From positions 1-64,000 of the forward strand of contig NZ_JAVFVR010000002.1 of the NCBI RefSeq assembly GCF_030929595.1: 64,000 bases of DNA, written 5' to 3'. A program made the translations under genes and the position numbers. Position 1 is the stretch's first letter; each line of letters starts with the position of its first letter. This DNA comes from Flavobacterium sp. LHD-85 (GTDB lineage: Bacteria; Bacteroidota; Bacteroidia; Flavobacteriales; Flavobacteriaceae). Below the pieces are notes generated by a model, which was given only the letters and a program-made list of their open reading frames with translations, was not told the DNA's origin and did not search any database. Positions 24,401 to 37,800 of the stretch are shown one piece after another.

Positions 24401-25736
24401 AGCTGATGCAAAAGTAAAAGCAGACGCAGAAGCAACAGCGAAAGCTAAGGCAGAGGCAGAAGCTAAGAAATTACAAGAAGAGGAAGATGCACGTCAAGCG
24501 AAGTTAGCGGCAGATGCAAAAGCAAAAGCTGATGCGGAGGCATTAAAAGCTAAACAAGCAGCTGAAGAAAAAGCTAGAGTTGAAGAAGAAGCTCGTCAAG
24601 CGAAATTGGCGGCCGATGCAAAAGCAAAAGCGGATGCAGAAGCATTAGAAGCTAAATTGGCAGCAGATGCAAAAGCAAAAGCAGATATGGTAGCGCTTCA
24701 GGCAAAATTACTAGCAGATGCAAAAGCAAAAGCCGATGCCGAAGCTACTGAAAAATTGAAAGCTGAAGAAGAAACAAGATTGTTAAGAGAAGAAGAAGAA
24801 CGTCAGGCAAGGTTAGCAGCAGAAAAAGCAAAGGCAGATGCAGAAGCAGCAGCTCTAGCAGCAAAAGCTAAAGATGATACAGGAAAAGCTATTGAAAACT
24901 TAACAAAATCGGTTGAGAGTACAAGTAAAGTACAAACGGATTTATTAGATCAGTTTAAAGCTACTGTTGCAAATAAGCAAAAAGACTTGAACGATCTGAA
25001 AGAGGAGAATGACTTAAGTGAAAAAGGTATTTATAAAGAGCCAAAACCATTCAAGAGTGTAGCGGCAGAAAACAGTCAGATTGAAGCATTAAAAGTTCAG
25101 ATTGCTGATGCAAACAACAGCATGAAAAATGAGATTGCAAAGCTGACAAATCTTTATAACGAAAGACTTAAAAAGTTCCCTAAAGATGATCCTTTGAATA
25201 AAGCTTATCTAGAAAAGATAAACGAATTGAAAGCGGCTCAGTTGAAAATGGAAAGAGAAGGCGCTGCTTTAATTGCCGATTTGGAGCGTATTAAAACAGA
25301 GACTGAAATTGAGCGTAAACGTAGAATTAAACGTGCGGCTTATGAGAATGATGAAGGAAGATATGCGCAGGATGTTGCCGCTCTTAAACGAATTAAAGAG
25401 ACAACAAAACTAAGCAGCACACCATTGAAAGCAAATGATTTTGATTTTGGTGAAGAGCAGTCGAATATGCAGATTATTAAGAATATTAAAAATTCTGATA
25501 ACGGGTATTATATGATTATTGCGGTTCACAACAGTGTAGAGAAACGTGATGAGTTCTTAGCGAAAGCAGTAGCTGCAGGACGTTCGGATATTAATTTCTT
25601 TTACAATGTGACAACAAGTAAATATTACATCTATTATGAGAAGTTCGATGGTTTACAAGAGGCAACAAAAGCTTTAGAAGCAAAAGGTAATAAACCATAC
25701 AACGGAAGAATGGCCATTGTAAAAGTGGAGAATTAG
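21435..25736 (+). CDS. sprD: Gliding motility protein SprD
   Basis: The protein is 1433 residues and begins 1 bp after sprC. After a signal peptide (residues 1-20), residues about 25-300 resemble the PorP/SprF outer-membrane family (INPTFSFVRE, FYNKRQWVQFDNAPQTYLANYSG, GLGVNISPSIAIEYNYE). Residues about 332-1148 are an Ala/Lys/Glu-rich heptad-like array (AEAKAKADAEA and variants) that should form one long helix or coiled coil. A second coiled coil follows, and residues about 1352-1433 (GYYMIIAVHNSVEKRDEFL, YYIYYEKFDGLQEATKAL) look like a SPOR-type fold. In F. johnsoniae sprD mutants are defective in SprB-dependent motility. Length probably varies between strains because of the repeats. Confidence 0.88.
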   Translation: MKKLLLFITLFYGLSNVLYSQNASEDGVVSFSLPIRNSLKFNRYLINPTFSFVRESNPYVSFYNKRQWVQFDNAPQTYLANYSGRFRENEAFAVGLFQQNYGLMTVFGGVANFAHNIVLEEDSNLTFGLNAGIYQSGINTGKIISDDSTILTGDFPKSTLLTINPGINYGTTFFDFGLAINNLVLYNFGSGMVKEDPERAIQLHAMYTGYIDSYGFFDRSKFSGIVRTEIKKDKTVISGLGMLALQQGVWAQFGYNTLYGVSAGLGVNISPSIAIEYNYERGMGNFSNLGGSHEFAIAYKFKNRNYYYGDDDEGSLIDPSKPKSVPAKPKSEATQVNRTEIAEKNRLAAEEKAKADAEAKQARLAAAEKVRADAEAVAKAKLEADNKAKADAEAVKIRLAAEAKAKADAAAAARAQTATANRAVAATQKTQAQLSADKARADAEERRIKLAADNKARVDAAAAARAQAVANKPTATAAQKTQAQLAADKAKADAEAMKLKLAADAKAKADAEAAAKAKAEATKTTAAPQKTAAQLAADKAQADAEAMKLKLAAEAKAKADAEAAAKAKAEATKTAPAPQKTQAQLAAEKAKADAEAARQARLAAAEKAKADAEAARLKLIADNKAKADAAEAKRKADAKAKAEAADMQSILAADAKAKADSDALQARLAAEAKAKAAAEAKTKASIDAANRAKAAADLKAKAAEEAALKEKAAADAKVKADEEARQALIAAEAKAKADAEALKIKQAEEARQAQLAAEAKAKADAEALQAKLVADAKAKADAEAAAKAKADMEALQAKLIADARVKADAEATAKAKAEAEAKKLQEEENARQAKLAAEAKAKADAEAEKARLAAEAKAKADAEAEKARLAAEAKAKADAEALQAKQAAEEKARVEEEARQAKLAAEAKAKADAEAEKARLAAEAKAKADAEALQAKQAAEEKARVEEEARQAKLAADAKAKADAEALQAKLAADAKAKADMEALQAKLLADAKVKADAEATAKAKAEAEAKKLQEEEDARQAKLAADAKAKADAEALKAKQAAEEKARVEEEARQAKLAADAKAKADAEALEAKLAADAKAKADMVALQAKLLADAKAKADAEATEKLKAEEETRLLREEEERQARLAAEKAKADAEAAALAAKAKDDTGKAIENLTKSVESTSKVQTDLLDQFKATVANKQKDLNDLKEENDLSEKGIYKEPKPFKSVAAENSQIEALKVQIADANNSMKNEIAKLTNLYNERLKKFPKDDPLNKAYLEKINELKAAQLKMEREGAALIADLERIKTETEIERKRRIKRAAYENDEGRYAQDVAALKRIKETTKLSSTPLKANDFDFGEEQSNMQIIKNIKNSDNGYYMIIAVHNSVEKRDEFLAKAVAAGRSDINFFYNVTTSKYYIYYEKFDGLQEATKALEAKGNKPYNGRMAIVKVEN
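22430..24880 (+). repeat. Ala/Lys-coding repeat array in sprD
   Basis: Degenerate 33- to 42-bp units encode KAKADAEA-type helices. Larger blocks are themselves duplicated: the segment coding for ADMEALQAKL...KKLQEEE occurs near 23805-23920 and again near 24370-24485, about 560 bp apart. Such arrays are prone to length change. Confidence 0.85.
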
Positions 25737-25747
25737 TAAAAACAGTA

Positions 25748-25771
25748 GTCTCTCTTGAAAGCAAGAGAGAC
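25748..25771 (+). other. Hairpin between sprD and sprB
   Basis: GTCTCTCTT and AAGAGAGAC form a perfect 9-bp stem with loop GAAAGC, 12 bp after the sprD stop. There is no T-run, so it is more likely an mRNA stability or processing element than a terminator. Confidence 0.65.
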
Positions 25772-25847
25772 ATTGAAATAAATGTTATCAAAAACAAATT
25801 TTTTTATTCACTAATGCCCCTTAGAGGATAAACAGAAGTAACAAAAA

Positions 25848-28800
25848 ATGATTATGAAAAAACCTACTACTTTAAGAACGCTGATTTTTGTTTTAGCTCT
25901 GCTATTCAATTTTGCCTCCTATGCGCAAAATTGGGTTGCATATAATTCAAAGCTTAATTCAAGCTCGAATGAGAACTTATTCTTAAAAGCAAATAATCAG
26001 TTTGACAGTCAATTTGGTCTTGGGACTAATTCAGAAAATGGACCTGGGAAACCTGCTTATGCAATGGTCAATCCAGCAATTAAGTATGCACAGTCTCCTT
26101 ACTTGGGGACAGTTTCTATCTGTCCAAATGACGGTAAAGAGTTGCCAAAATTATTTCTTTGTGGAAGTAACGAAACTAGGGAAATTAAAACAGGATTAGT
26201 AAATCCGATCTCAATTGTTTGGGAGAAATTTAAAGCAGGAGGTTCTTGTTTAAATGTTTTGAATACCAATTGTGCAAATGAATCATCAGCCGCTTCATGC
26301 TGGACATCTGTTGGAACTGCAGTTGATTATGTGGCAAATGAAGCAGGACAATTTAGAGTTCGAATAGTAGACAGTGCAGGAGTACCATATACTTTTTATT
26401 TTAATGTGTACCAGAATACGCTTGATCCAGGCGCTATTGCTAAAAACGATATTATTAAGTACGGTACAAGTTGTACGCTTAACGGAAAAATTACCGTTAA
26501 TGGTTTTGGAGGTGGTTACGAATATGGTTTAACTACAAGTACATCTCCACCATCAACATGGCAGGATAGTAATATTTTTACAGTTACAGCTGCTGGAAGT
26601 TATAATGTGTTTATTCGATTAAAAGGAGTATCGGGTTCTTGTGATTTTAAAGTGCCTAATGTTGTTATTAAGAATACAGATTTTAGCGTTTCAACGCAGA
26701 TAAATTCGCCTAAATGTAGTGGTGAATTAGGAAGTATTAGAGTATTTAATACAGATGTAAATTTACAATACATATACAAACTTAGCGGACCTACTAATAT
26801 TACGACTCCGGCTATATCTGATCCAGAGTATATTTTTAAGAATCTAGCTTCTGGAACGTATACAGTAGAAACTACAATTGTGGGTGCGCCAAATTGTATG
26901 AAGGATACCAAAACAAACCAAGTAATTGTCGTAAGTCCTAACGTTTTAACGAATACATCAAGTAGAACAAAAAGATTAACAGCTTGTGCTGCAGGTACAA
27001 TTACTGGTTCGGCAAGTGGAGGAAAAACACCATATCGTTATTCTGTAAATATTAATGATGCTGGATTTGTAAATGTTGCAGATGTTGATGGTAATATTAC
27101 AGTAGCTCAAGCAGGAACTTATGTAGTACGTGTGGAAGATGGTAATGGCTGTACAGCAGATAAAACCATTACTATAGCTGATGTTGTAAAACCAATCTAC
27201 AACGTTCAAAAAGAAGATGGAAATTGTACGGGTAAAAAAGGAAGTATAACTGTAAATGTAACAAATCCTAATGGATTTACAGATATAAGATATAGTATCA
27301 AAAATGGTGCTAGTAATAGTTTTGTAACTACACCGTCTTTCAGTAATTTATCACCTGGTATTTACTATGTTGTAGTGCAATATAAAAATTCTACAACAAG
27401 CGGAAGTAATAATTCTTATTGTGTTGATCCGCCAATTATGATTACAGTTGGAGCAGCAAACCCATTATCGGCTTCTGCAGGTATCGCTGCTTTGTCAGGT
27501 TGTGGTCCTGCAGGTGAAGAGTTGAAAGGTCTTGCGCGTATAGTAAACCCGCAAGGAGGTATTCCATTCCCTGGAGCAAATCCTTATAAATATAGTTTTA
27601 TGGGATCGCCTTGGCAGGATTCAAACGAAATGTATATTAATCCAGGAGGACCATATACATTTAGTGTAATGGATGCGGCAGGATGTACTTTCGATATGAC
27701 TGGTATTTATTTAGATCCAAAGCCAGCACCGCCAACTATAAAAATTTTAGATCCTGTGTTCAATTGTGATGGTTCGGCTACTAGTACGGTTCAAGTAAAT
27801 GGTGGAGTGCCAGACGCAAAATACAGTTACAAATATTATATTGATGGTTTTCTTAATCCAAATACACCATCAAACGTATTTTTAAATGTTCCTCAAGGGC
27901 CTCATACTATTACAGTAGAATACACCGTAACAAGTGTAACAACTTATAGTAACTTATTGGTTGAAAATTTTGGAAGTGGAGGAACTACTACTACCCCAGG
28001 TATTGCAGGTACATATTGTTTTAACGACCAAAGAGTTGACCCGCCTTATACCTGTTCATTAAATGGAAATCCAACTCGTTCAGTTGAGGATAACCAATAT
28101 TCTGTAACTAACTTCTTTTGGAGAAGTGATGATTATAACAATAGTGGTGGATTTACAGGAAATGGAGCATGGTTTCACTTTAAAGACCATACAACAGCTA
28201 GTAGTACTACGCCAGATGCTGAAGGAAGATATTTATTGATAAATATTGGTAAAGCGGCGGGAGATTATGGTGTTTTATATAGTAAGCCAATTGTTGACGT
28301 AATTCCTAATCAGCCAGTTTTAATTGACTTGTATGTTGGTAACTTACTTAAGCTAGGTAAAGATGGAGATTCACCAAGTCTTATTTTCGAATTAGTAGAT
28401 GAGGCTGGTAATGTTGTTGCTACAGATAGAATTGGTAAAATTGCTGAAGATAAAAATGGTTCAGAAAGAAACAAATGGTTACTAAAATCATTAGCATTAA
28501 ATCCTGGAGATAATAAAAAACTAACGTTCAAGATTCGTTCAGGAAGTGTCGAATATGGAGGAAATGACTTGGTTATGGATGATATCTGGGTTCGTCAGAT
28601 ACCAAAAGCTTGTGGAACTGTACAAGATTTTGATATTACCATTGATCCATCGAAATCATTCTCTGCATCAATTACAGGTGTAAAAGATGTACTTTGTTTT
28701 GGAGATAAAAATGGAGAGCTTACCATTAATGCAGTAAATTTTGATCCTAACAAAGGATTCCAATATTCTATTGATGGAGGTGCAAACTGGTCAACTGTAA

Positions 28801-31800
28801 AACCAGTACCAGCTGCATCTACAGGAAGTGTTACCATTAAAAACCTAGAAAGTAAAATTTATGATATCCGTGTACGCTATGAGGATAAGGCAGGAAGCTG
28901 TATGTGGCCATTTTCTCAGGATATTAAATCGCCGCCAGTTTTAGATGTAACAGCAACGATTTTTAAACCAGCAACATGTATAGAAGGTGCTACTATTAGA
29001 GCAAAAGCAACAGGAGGAACTCCAGCTTATGAGTTTGAACTTTTGGATGCTGCTACAGGTGCGGTTGTAAAACCAAGGCAGCCTGTTTCAGATCTAGTTG
29101 AAATGACAACTGATTTTACAGATGTACCTAAAGGAGTATATAAAGTAAAAGCATATGACAAAAATGGCTGTAAAAATAATGTTGATGTTACAATCACTGT
29201 TAATACGCCAGACCCAATTGAGGCAGTTTTAGCAACAAGTTCTAATCTTTGCTATACTGCTACTAATAAAGCTAGCATAACTGTTACTGTAAAAGGTGGT
29301 ACAGCTCCTTTTACTTATAGTTTAAACGGAGCTCCAGCTGTAAACTCTAATACTTTCAATGATTTAGTACCAGGTTCTTATGTAATCACGGTAACAGATG
29401 GAAATGGTTGTAAAGATGATACAGAGGCAATTGTAATTGAACCAGAACTTACTGTTGCTGCTTCTGTAACGCAAACATTAAAATGTGTGGCACCGCCAGC
29501 AACAGCTTCTGCAGTTATTACAGGTAAAATTGAAGGAGGAAAATCACCATTTGGTGTAACGCTTCTTTCTGGTCCTGGAACAGGAACATTCAATTATCCA
29601 ACTTCTGATACATTTACTTTTACAGCAACTGTTCCAGGTATCTATACTTTTGAAATTTCAGACTCGCAAAAGTTTGTTTGTAAAACTACTGCACAGGCAG
29701 AAATTAAAGCGCCTACTAAACCAGTAGCTTCAGCAGCACCTGAAAACCCTAAATGTTACAATGCTGCAACAGGATCTGTTGTATTGTCAGGTTCTTTAGG
29801 ATCAGGAAGCGGTTACGAATATAATTTTAATAATGGCGGGTTTAAAACAAATGCAACTTACACTGGATTAAGTGCAAATGTTACTTATAGCTACCAAGTT
29901 AGAGATGATAATGGTTGCGTATCTGATGTAAAAACATTTACATTAACACAGCCAAGCGAATTAAAAGCAACCATTAAAGCAACTGAGCTAGGGTGTAATG
30001 GTACAGCTACTGCTGAAGCAGTTGTCACTGTTACCGTAACTCCTGGTACAGGTACGGGTCCAACATACCTGTATAGTTTTAATAACAATACCAGTTATTC
30101 TACAAAAAATACTTATAGTACATCTGTTGCAGGAGATGTAATTGCTTATGTTAAAGATTCAAATGGTTGCGAAATTGTACTACCAAAAGTTACAATTGCA
30201 CCTTTAGATAGAATTAGCGGTATCACAATTACGGATAGTGGATATGATTGTTCTACTACACCTCCGGGCGGGCACGTAAATATTGCAGCAGTAAAAACTG
30301 ATATTTCGACACCAATTCGTTATCAGATTATTTCAGGTCCTGCAGGATATGATACGGCACAAAATTCTGATGGTGAATTTAAATCATTGGCACCTGGTGA
30401 CTATATATTCCAAGCTATTGATCTTAAGACAGGCTGTGCTTTTACTAGAGAATACACAGTAAAAGGAATTCCAGATATTAAAGCAGGTGGATCTGTTGTT
30501 ACCTCTATCAATTGTTTTGGAGGTACAGGAAATATTGAATTTACTGTAACTGGGGTAAAAGACAGAGGTTATGATTATGTAATTACAAATGGTTCAGGAA
30601 CGATTATTCAACAACGTAATAATGTTTCAGAAACAATAACAACTGTAACTGTTCCTACTGCATTGCCAGCAGGAGTTTATACAATTAAAGCAACTGATAG
30701 AAAAACGAAGTGTGAAGCTACTTATGCAGTTACCATTACGGGACCTGCAGCAGCATTGGCTGTAACGGCAACAGCAGCTAAGATTACTTGTAATAATGGT
30801 AAATCTGATATTACAGTAGTGGTTGTTGGAGGAACTAAAAATTATCAATACGCAGTAGCAAAAAGTACTGATCCTGCTCCAACAGTTTTTGGCACAAGTG
30901 AAGTTCTAACGGTTAATACTAATTTGGGTGCAGATGTAAAATGGACTGTTTATGTAAAAGATGCTAATGGATGTCCAGGAAGTTTTACAGTTGATATTGA
31001 GAGCGAACAAAAACCAACAGTTACGGCTGTTTTAGATAGTCAGTGTGGACCAACTGGTACGGGTAATATTTTTACGATTACGGCTACTGGTAACGGATTG
31101 GCACCATTGAAATATAGTATCGATGGAACAACTTTTAAAACAGGAAATACATTTAATGTTCCAGCAGGTATTTATACAGTAACTGTAGAAGATAAAAACG
31201 GCTGTAGAGCAACTGCTCCTACAAGTATAGTGGTGAGCGAACCTTTAACAGCTTTAGCATCTGTTACTAAAGGATTGGATTGTACTGCTACACCAAATGC
31301 ACAAATTACTGTTGACATTACAGGTGGTAAAGGATCTTATAATTATACTATTAAAAAAGGAACAGCAGCAGCTGGAGGTGTAAACACAATTACAGCAGGA
31401 CCAATTGTACTGTCTGTAGCAGCAGCCGATGCAGATACTTATGAATTTGATATTACAGACGCTAACGGATGTAATGTAAAAGTAAGCGCTACAGTTTTAC
31501 CAATAACAAATCCTGTAGTATCTGTAAAATCTTTTGTTAATCCGTCTTGTGATGGTTATAGCGATGGTGCTGTAGAATTACAGGCAACAGGTGGATCTGG
31601 TAGTGGCTATAAATTTAATTTTAATAATTTAGGATTTAGTGATGACACATATTATTCTAATTTAGGAGAAGGAACTTACCCATATGAAGTAATTGATGGA
31701 AAAGGATGTAAACATAGCGGTTCAATTACTTTAACAGCACCTGAAAAACTAATTGTTTCAATTGATGTAGTACCATTTTCTTGTGATGTAAACAGTGCTA

Positions 31801-34800
31801 AAGTACCGGGAACAGTTACTTTAAATGTTACTTCTGGAGGAACTGCACCATATAGATATAGTTTTAATGGAGGAGGTTTAAGCGGAGCTCCTGGAGCTAA
31901 CGTATTAACTTTAAATGATAATACTGCAGGAACAGATCAGTCTTATACTTATACCGTAACCGATGCAAACGGATGTTCTGTCTCTGGTAACGGAGTTTTA
32001 AAAGCATTAAACGCACCTAAAATTCTTGAAATTAAAGGAACTCCTATTTTCTGTCAACCTGCTACAAGACAAGTAAGTACAGTTACAGTAACAAAAGTTG
32101 CTTCAACAGGTGTAGATCCTGTAACTTATGCTATTATAGAGCCAGCTTCTCAAACAGGGAATGTTACAGGGGCAACTTCTGGAGTGTTTACAGATCTACC
32201 AGTAGGGATTTATAAATTTAAAGTAACAGATAACAACAAATGTTTCGCTATTGGTACATACGAAGTTAAACCAGTTGTAAATATTGACCTAAATGCTTCT
32301 ATCTCTAAACAAGTATATTGTAAAGATGATAATAGCGGAGTAATTTTATTAAATGTTTCAGGTTTTAATACAACTTATAAATATAGTGTTAATGGTGTAG
32401 AGACTACAGGTGTATCTGCTTCAACAGTTACTATACCTAATTTAGCTGATGGAGATTATAGCATTATTGTTACAGACGAAGAAACAGGATGTACAGATAC
32501 TGCAACATTAAAAATTACAGAACCTGTAAAAGCATTGACTGCTACAATTGTTCAGAAAAATGCGAACTGTAAATCTACAACGTCTAAAATTACAGTAACT
32601 GCCGATGGTGGAACTGGAACTTATACTTATGCTTTTGTACAAGATGGAACTGATCCTTCAACAAAATATCAAGCAAGTAACGTAGCAGATCTTGGTGTAA
32701 CTCCAACTCCAGATTGGGATGTTTGGGTAAAAGATGCAAATGGATGTACATTTAAAATAGATGTTAATGTTAAAATAGATGCTGCACCTACAGTTACTGC
32801 TTCGGCTGTTGGACAATGTTTAGGAGATGGCGATTATACCATAACAGCAACTGGCTCTGGAGTAGGAACTTTGGAGTATAGCATTGATGGTACAAATTTT
32901 AAAACAGATAATAAATTTATCGTAACAGTTGCTAAAGACTATACTATAACAGTTAGAGACGGAAATGGTTGTACTGCAACTACAACTGCTCCAGTACATG
33001 TTTATGATAAAGTAACTTTAAGCGCTAGAATAGACAAGAACATTACGTGTAAAGTTGGTAGCGAAGCTGCTATAATTACATTAATCCCTGGTGGAGGAAA
33101 ACCTGGATATACATATACAAGTAATCCTACTACTGGAACTTTTACAAGCCCAGGAGTATTTGAAACTACTACACAAGGAAATTATATATTTACAGTAACT
33201 GATGCAAATGGTTGTTCTGCAACTATACCAAGTGCTGTAATTATTAAAACACCAACAACTCCAGTAATTACATCTGTAACTCCAATAAATATTTTATGTA
33301 ATGGAGCTACTACAGGTGCGCTTACAATAGTTTATAACAATACTCAAGGAGTAGGTCCATTTGATATTAAAGTAGAACAATATCAAGATGCATTGCATAC
33401 TATTTTGGTTAATGATTTTGGTACACAAACTACAGGATTACCTGCAGGTTACTATGTTGTAACATTAAAAGATTCTAATGATTGTACTGTTACTGCATCT
33501 GCGCAAATAACAGAACCAGATCCAATTAAGGTTGTTTTTACTACTGAAGATCTTAAATGTACTGGTAAAGGAATTACCCAAGGTAGTATCACGATTCAGC
33601 AGGTGACAGGCGGAACGCCAAATTATAGTTATATTGTAACTGGTATTAATAATTATTACAAAAGAATTGACAATCAGAATGGTAGTGCACGTTTTGAAAT
33701 TGTAGATTTCGGCTTATACCAGATTAGGATTGAAGATAGTAAAGGTTGCGCGCCTTTTATTATTAATGATGTTTTAATTGCGGCACCGGTAAATGAATTA
33801 GACATAGAGGTTTCTGCAACAGCAGATTGTACAAACGGAGGTAAAGCTGAAGTTAGAATTTTAGGAGACTTTACAGGAAGTGGTGCGTTCCATTTTAATA
33901 TTTATGATGGAACTACTCAAACATGGATTAAACCAGTTAATCCAACAGATCCAACAGATCCAGACGTAATTACAAATAAAAACAATGGATGGATAGATGA
34001 AACTTTCCCAGGAAGTAAAGTAGCAGAATTTACTGGTCTTACACCTGGTAAAGTATATACTTTCATCATTTATGATGAAAGTACAGAATGTTATTATTTC
34101 CAAACATCGGAAGATCCTATTCCTAGTATTTCAACATTAAAAATTGAAAGTTTTACTCCAGAAAACATTACATGTAAAGGGGCTAATAACGGAAATGTTA
34201 GTTTTGATATTACAAATGTTTATGCTACTCCTGTAGATATTAAGTATGAAGTATTCACTGCATTCACCAATAATTTAATTAGTACTGGAACTCGAACAAT
34301 TCCAGCTGGGGGTACAATAACGGTAAATCAAGCCTCTGGAGTACCATTGCCAGTAGGAACGTATTATATTTTAGTTTCTGAGACATCTGGTGCAAATGCA
34401 GGTTGTGGTGTTTCTTCTGTTAATTTTAATATTAAAGAATCGACTGTATTATTAACAGTTACGGCTTCTGTTGCTAAAGATGCTAATTGTAAAAATTTAT
34501 CAGGAATAATTACAGCTAGTGCAGTTGGTGGAACTCCTTTTGTTCCAGTTCTCCCAGCTACAGGACCAGCATATTTCAAATACATGCTGTTATTACAAAC
34601 AGATGCAGCACCGACAGATCCAAAAGATACGCGTTGGGTGACTAACAATACTTTCTTTGCAAATGCAGCAAATTATACTGTATACGCATTAGATGCTTAC
34701 GGATGTATTGCAGAATTTGATGTTGTTTTAACGAAAGATGCAGACCCTGTTGTTACTTTGCCTGCACCATTTTGTTATGACGGATCTACGCCATTTACAA

Positions 34801-37800
34801 TTACAGTAACGGGTACAACAGATTCATCAATTGCAGATGCGCCAACATATAGCGTAAACGGAAGTAATTTTACAACAAATCCAGATTTCGAGTTCAATGC
34901 AGCTGGAAATTATGATATAACAATTAAAGATGGTAATGGTTGTACAGACACTAAACGTTTTGTAGTTTATCCGCAATTGAAACTAAAAGTGGAGAAGAAA
35001 AAAGGTTTAGATTGTACTCCAACACCAAATGCTCAAATAGAACTTACAGCTTCAGGCGGAGAAGGATCTTCTTATGTTCTTGAGTATTCATTAAATGGAA
35101 CTGGATATTTACCAGTAACATTGACAGCAGGAAATATTTTCAATGCTGCTGTAGCTGGAGATTATATTTTTAGAGTTACTGATACAGGTAATCCTGCAAC
35201 TCCGTCTTGTTTTGTAACAGAGACGTTGAAAATAGATGCGATTCCTGCAATCACATTCGATACAATCGAAACTAACTTAACTTGTAACGGAAGCGGTAAC
35301 GGTTCAATTACAGTTAATGTTACTGGTGGAGTGGGACCTTTCAAATTCACATTGACAGATGGTACAACTACGTGGGGTCCTCAAGATGCAAGTGAATTTA
35401 GAAATTTAGCTGCAGGAACAAACTATACGGTTACCGTACAAGATGGTACTTCATGTACATTACAAGAAAATAATATTGTAATTACACAGCCTTCAGTTTT
35501 AAATGCTACTGCTTCAGTTGCGCCTTTCAATTGTGATCCAGTAAATAATGCTGTTCGTAAGGCAATTGTAACAGTTAATGTTACAGCTGGTACAGGTACA
35601 GGACCATACAAATATAAGTTTGGTACAGCTACAGATTATGATGATAATAATACATTAAGTGTTGATAGTAATTTTACAGGTATCAAAACAATTAGTTACT
35701 CTGTTCAAGATGCTAACTTATGCGTATTCAATGATACAGTAGATGTAGATGCATACAAAATGCTAACTGGATTAACAATTACAGGAACTGATGTTACTTG
35801 TATAGCTACACAATCTGATGTAACAGTTGTTGCAAATGGAGGTTATCCAGGTTACACTTATGCGATTGTTTCTCCTGCATCGGCAATTGGAAATATTACT
35901 GGTGCAACATCAGGAATTTTCACAGGTCTTGATCCAGATACTTATAGATTCAAAGCAACAGATAGCAACGGATGTTCAATTGAAGGGGATCACACAGTGG
36001 AGCGTGTAGTAAATATTACAGCTTCAGGTGCAAACGTGAAAAATGTAGATTGTAATGAAACACCAGCACAATCTAATGGTTCAGTTGCTTTTACGATTGC
36101 AAACTTTACAGGTGCATATACATATAGTGTAAGCGGACCTGCAACAGGTACAGAGACAAAAGTTAGTTACGTAGGTTACGATGTAATTACTGTAACAGGA
36201 CTTCCTATAGGAAAATATAAAATAGATATTTTAGATTCAGTAACAGGTTGTGTGGCTTCAGCAGAAGCAGAAGTAGGTCAGCCAGCAAACCCAATCGGAA
36301 TTTCAATCGTGAGCAATACACATGCTAACTGTAGATTTGGTGCAAAAGTTACTGTAAAAGGTGAAGGTGGTACTATTGGTACAGGATACAAATATGCATT
36401 TGCAGCTGATGGAGCAACTCCAGTGTTTGGTGCTAGCGCAAGCAGCGTTTTAGATCCATCAAAAACTTGGATAGCTTACGTTCAAGATGCTAATAATTGT
36501 ACGGCAGAAATTCCAATCCCAATTGTAGTAGATCCAAACCCTACTATAGATAGTGTTAGCAATGTATGTTATACAGGAGGACCAATAACAGTTACCCTTT
36601 CAGGAACTGTAGCGGTAGGAACAGGTGCACCTAGATATAACATAGGTAACGGATGGACATATGATAATACTTTCAAATTAGATGCTCCAGGAGATTATGA
36701 ATTTTCAATAATGGATGGTAATGGTTGTACTTCAGTTACGAAGTTTAAATACACATTAAACCAAGAATTATTGTTAACAGCAACTTTAAAAGATGATATC
36801 ACTTGTAAACCAGGTACTGCAGGAGACGCTGTCATCGATTTAGTAGCAACTCAAGGCGCGTATACATTACCTTACAAAACTATTCAGTATTCTACAGACG
36901 GTATTACATTTAATGATGTTCCTTCTGTACCGTTTACAACAAACGTAGCAGGAACTTATACCTTTAGAGTAGAAGATGCAGCAGGTTGTGTGGCAGTTTC
37001 TAAAGAAGTAATTGTTTCTCCTAAAACAACTCCTGAGTTTACATACACTAAAAAGGATATTAGCTGTTTTAACGATAACAACGGAAGTTTTGCTATTACA
37101 CCAAGCGGCGGTCTTGAGCCATATCAATATAGTATTGATGGTGGAGTAACTTATGATCCTCTAGTAAGCGAATATATTGGTTTAGCTAAAGGAATATATC
37201 ATGTTTATGTTAAAGACGCTAAAGAATGTGTTGTAACACATGATATTGAAATTATTGAGCCTGCTCAATTACTTGTAAATCCTGTGGTAACTCCATTTGG
37301 ATGTAGTACAAGTAATAACATTGTAGATGCTGTGGTAACACTTGATGCTACATTTGGTACAGCACCATACAGCTATAGTTTTGATAACGGAGTAAATTTC
37401 TCAGATATTATTAAAAGTATCTCGGTTAATACTGCGAAAACAATTAAGTATGTTGTAGTAGATAAAAACGGATGTAGAGTTTTTGGAGACGCGGTTGTAA
37501 ATCCTTACAGTCCACCAAAAGAAATTACTCTAGATGCAACACCTATCTATTGTAATACACCTGGAGCTGTAACAACAGTAACAGTTACAAGTGTTACTGG
37601 ACCACCAGCAGGAACAGCGTATACGTATGAGATTACTAGCCCAGCAGCTTTTGTAGTTTCTAATAATACAGGAGTATTCCCTAATTTAGTTGCAGGTAAC
37701 GTATACCAATTTAAAGTAACAGACGATGCTTCTCATTGTTATGCGACAGGTTCTATTGAAGTTAAGAAAGCTTCAGAAATCAGTGTTATAGAACAATCAT

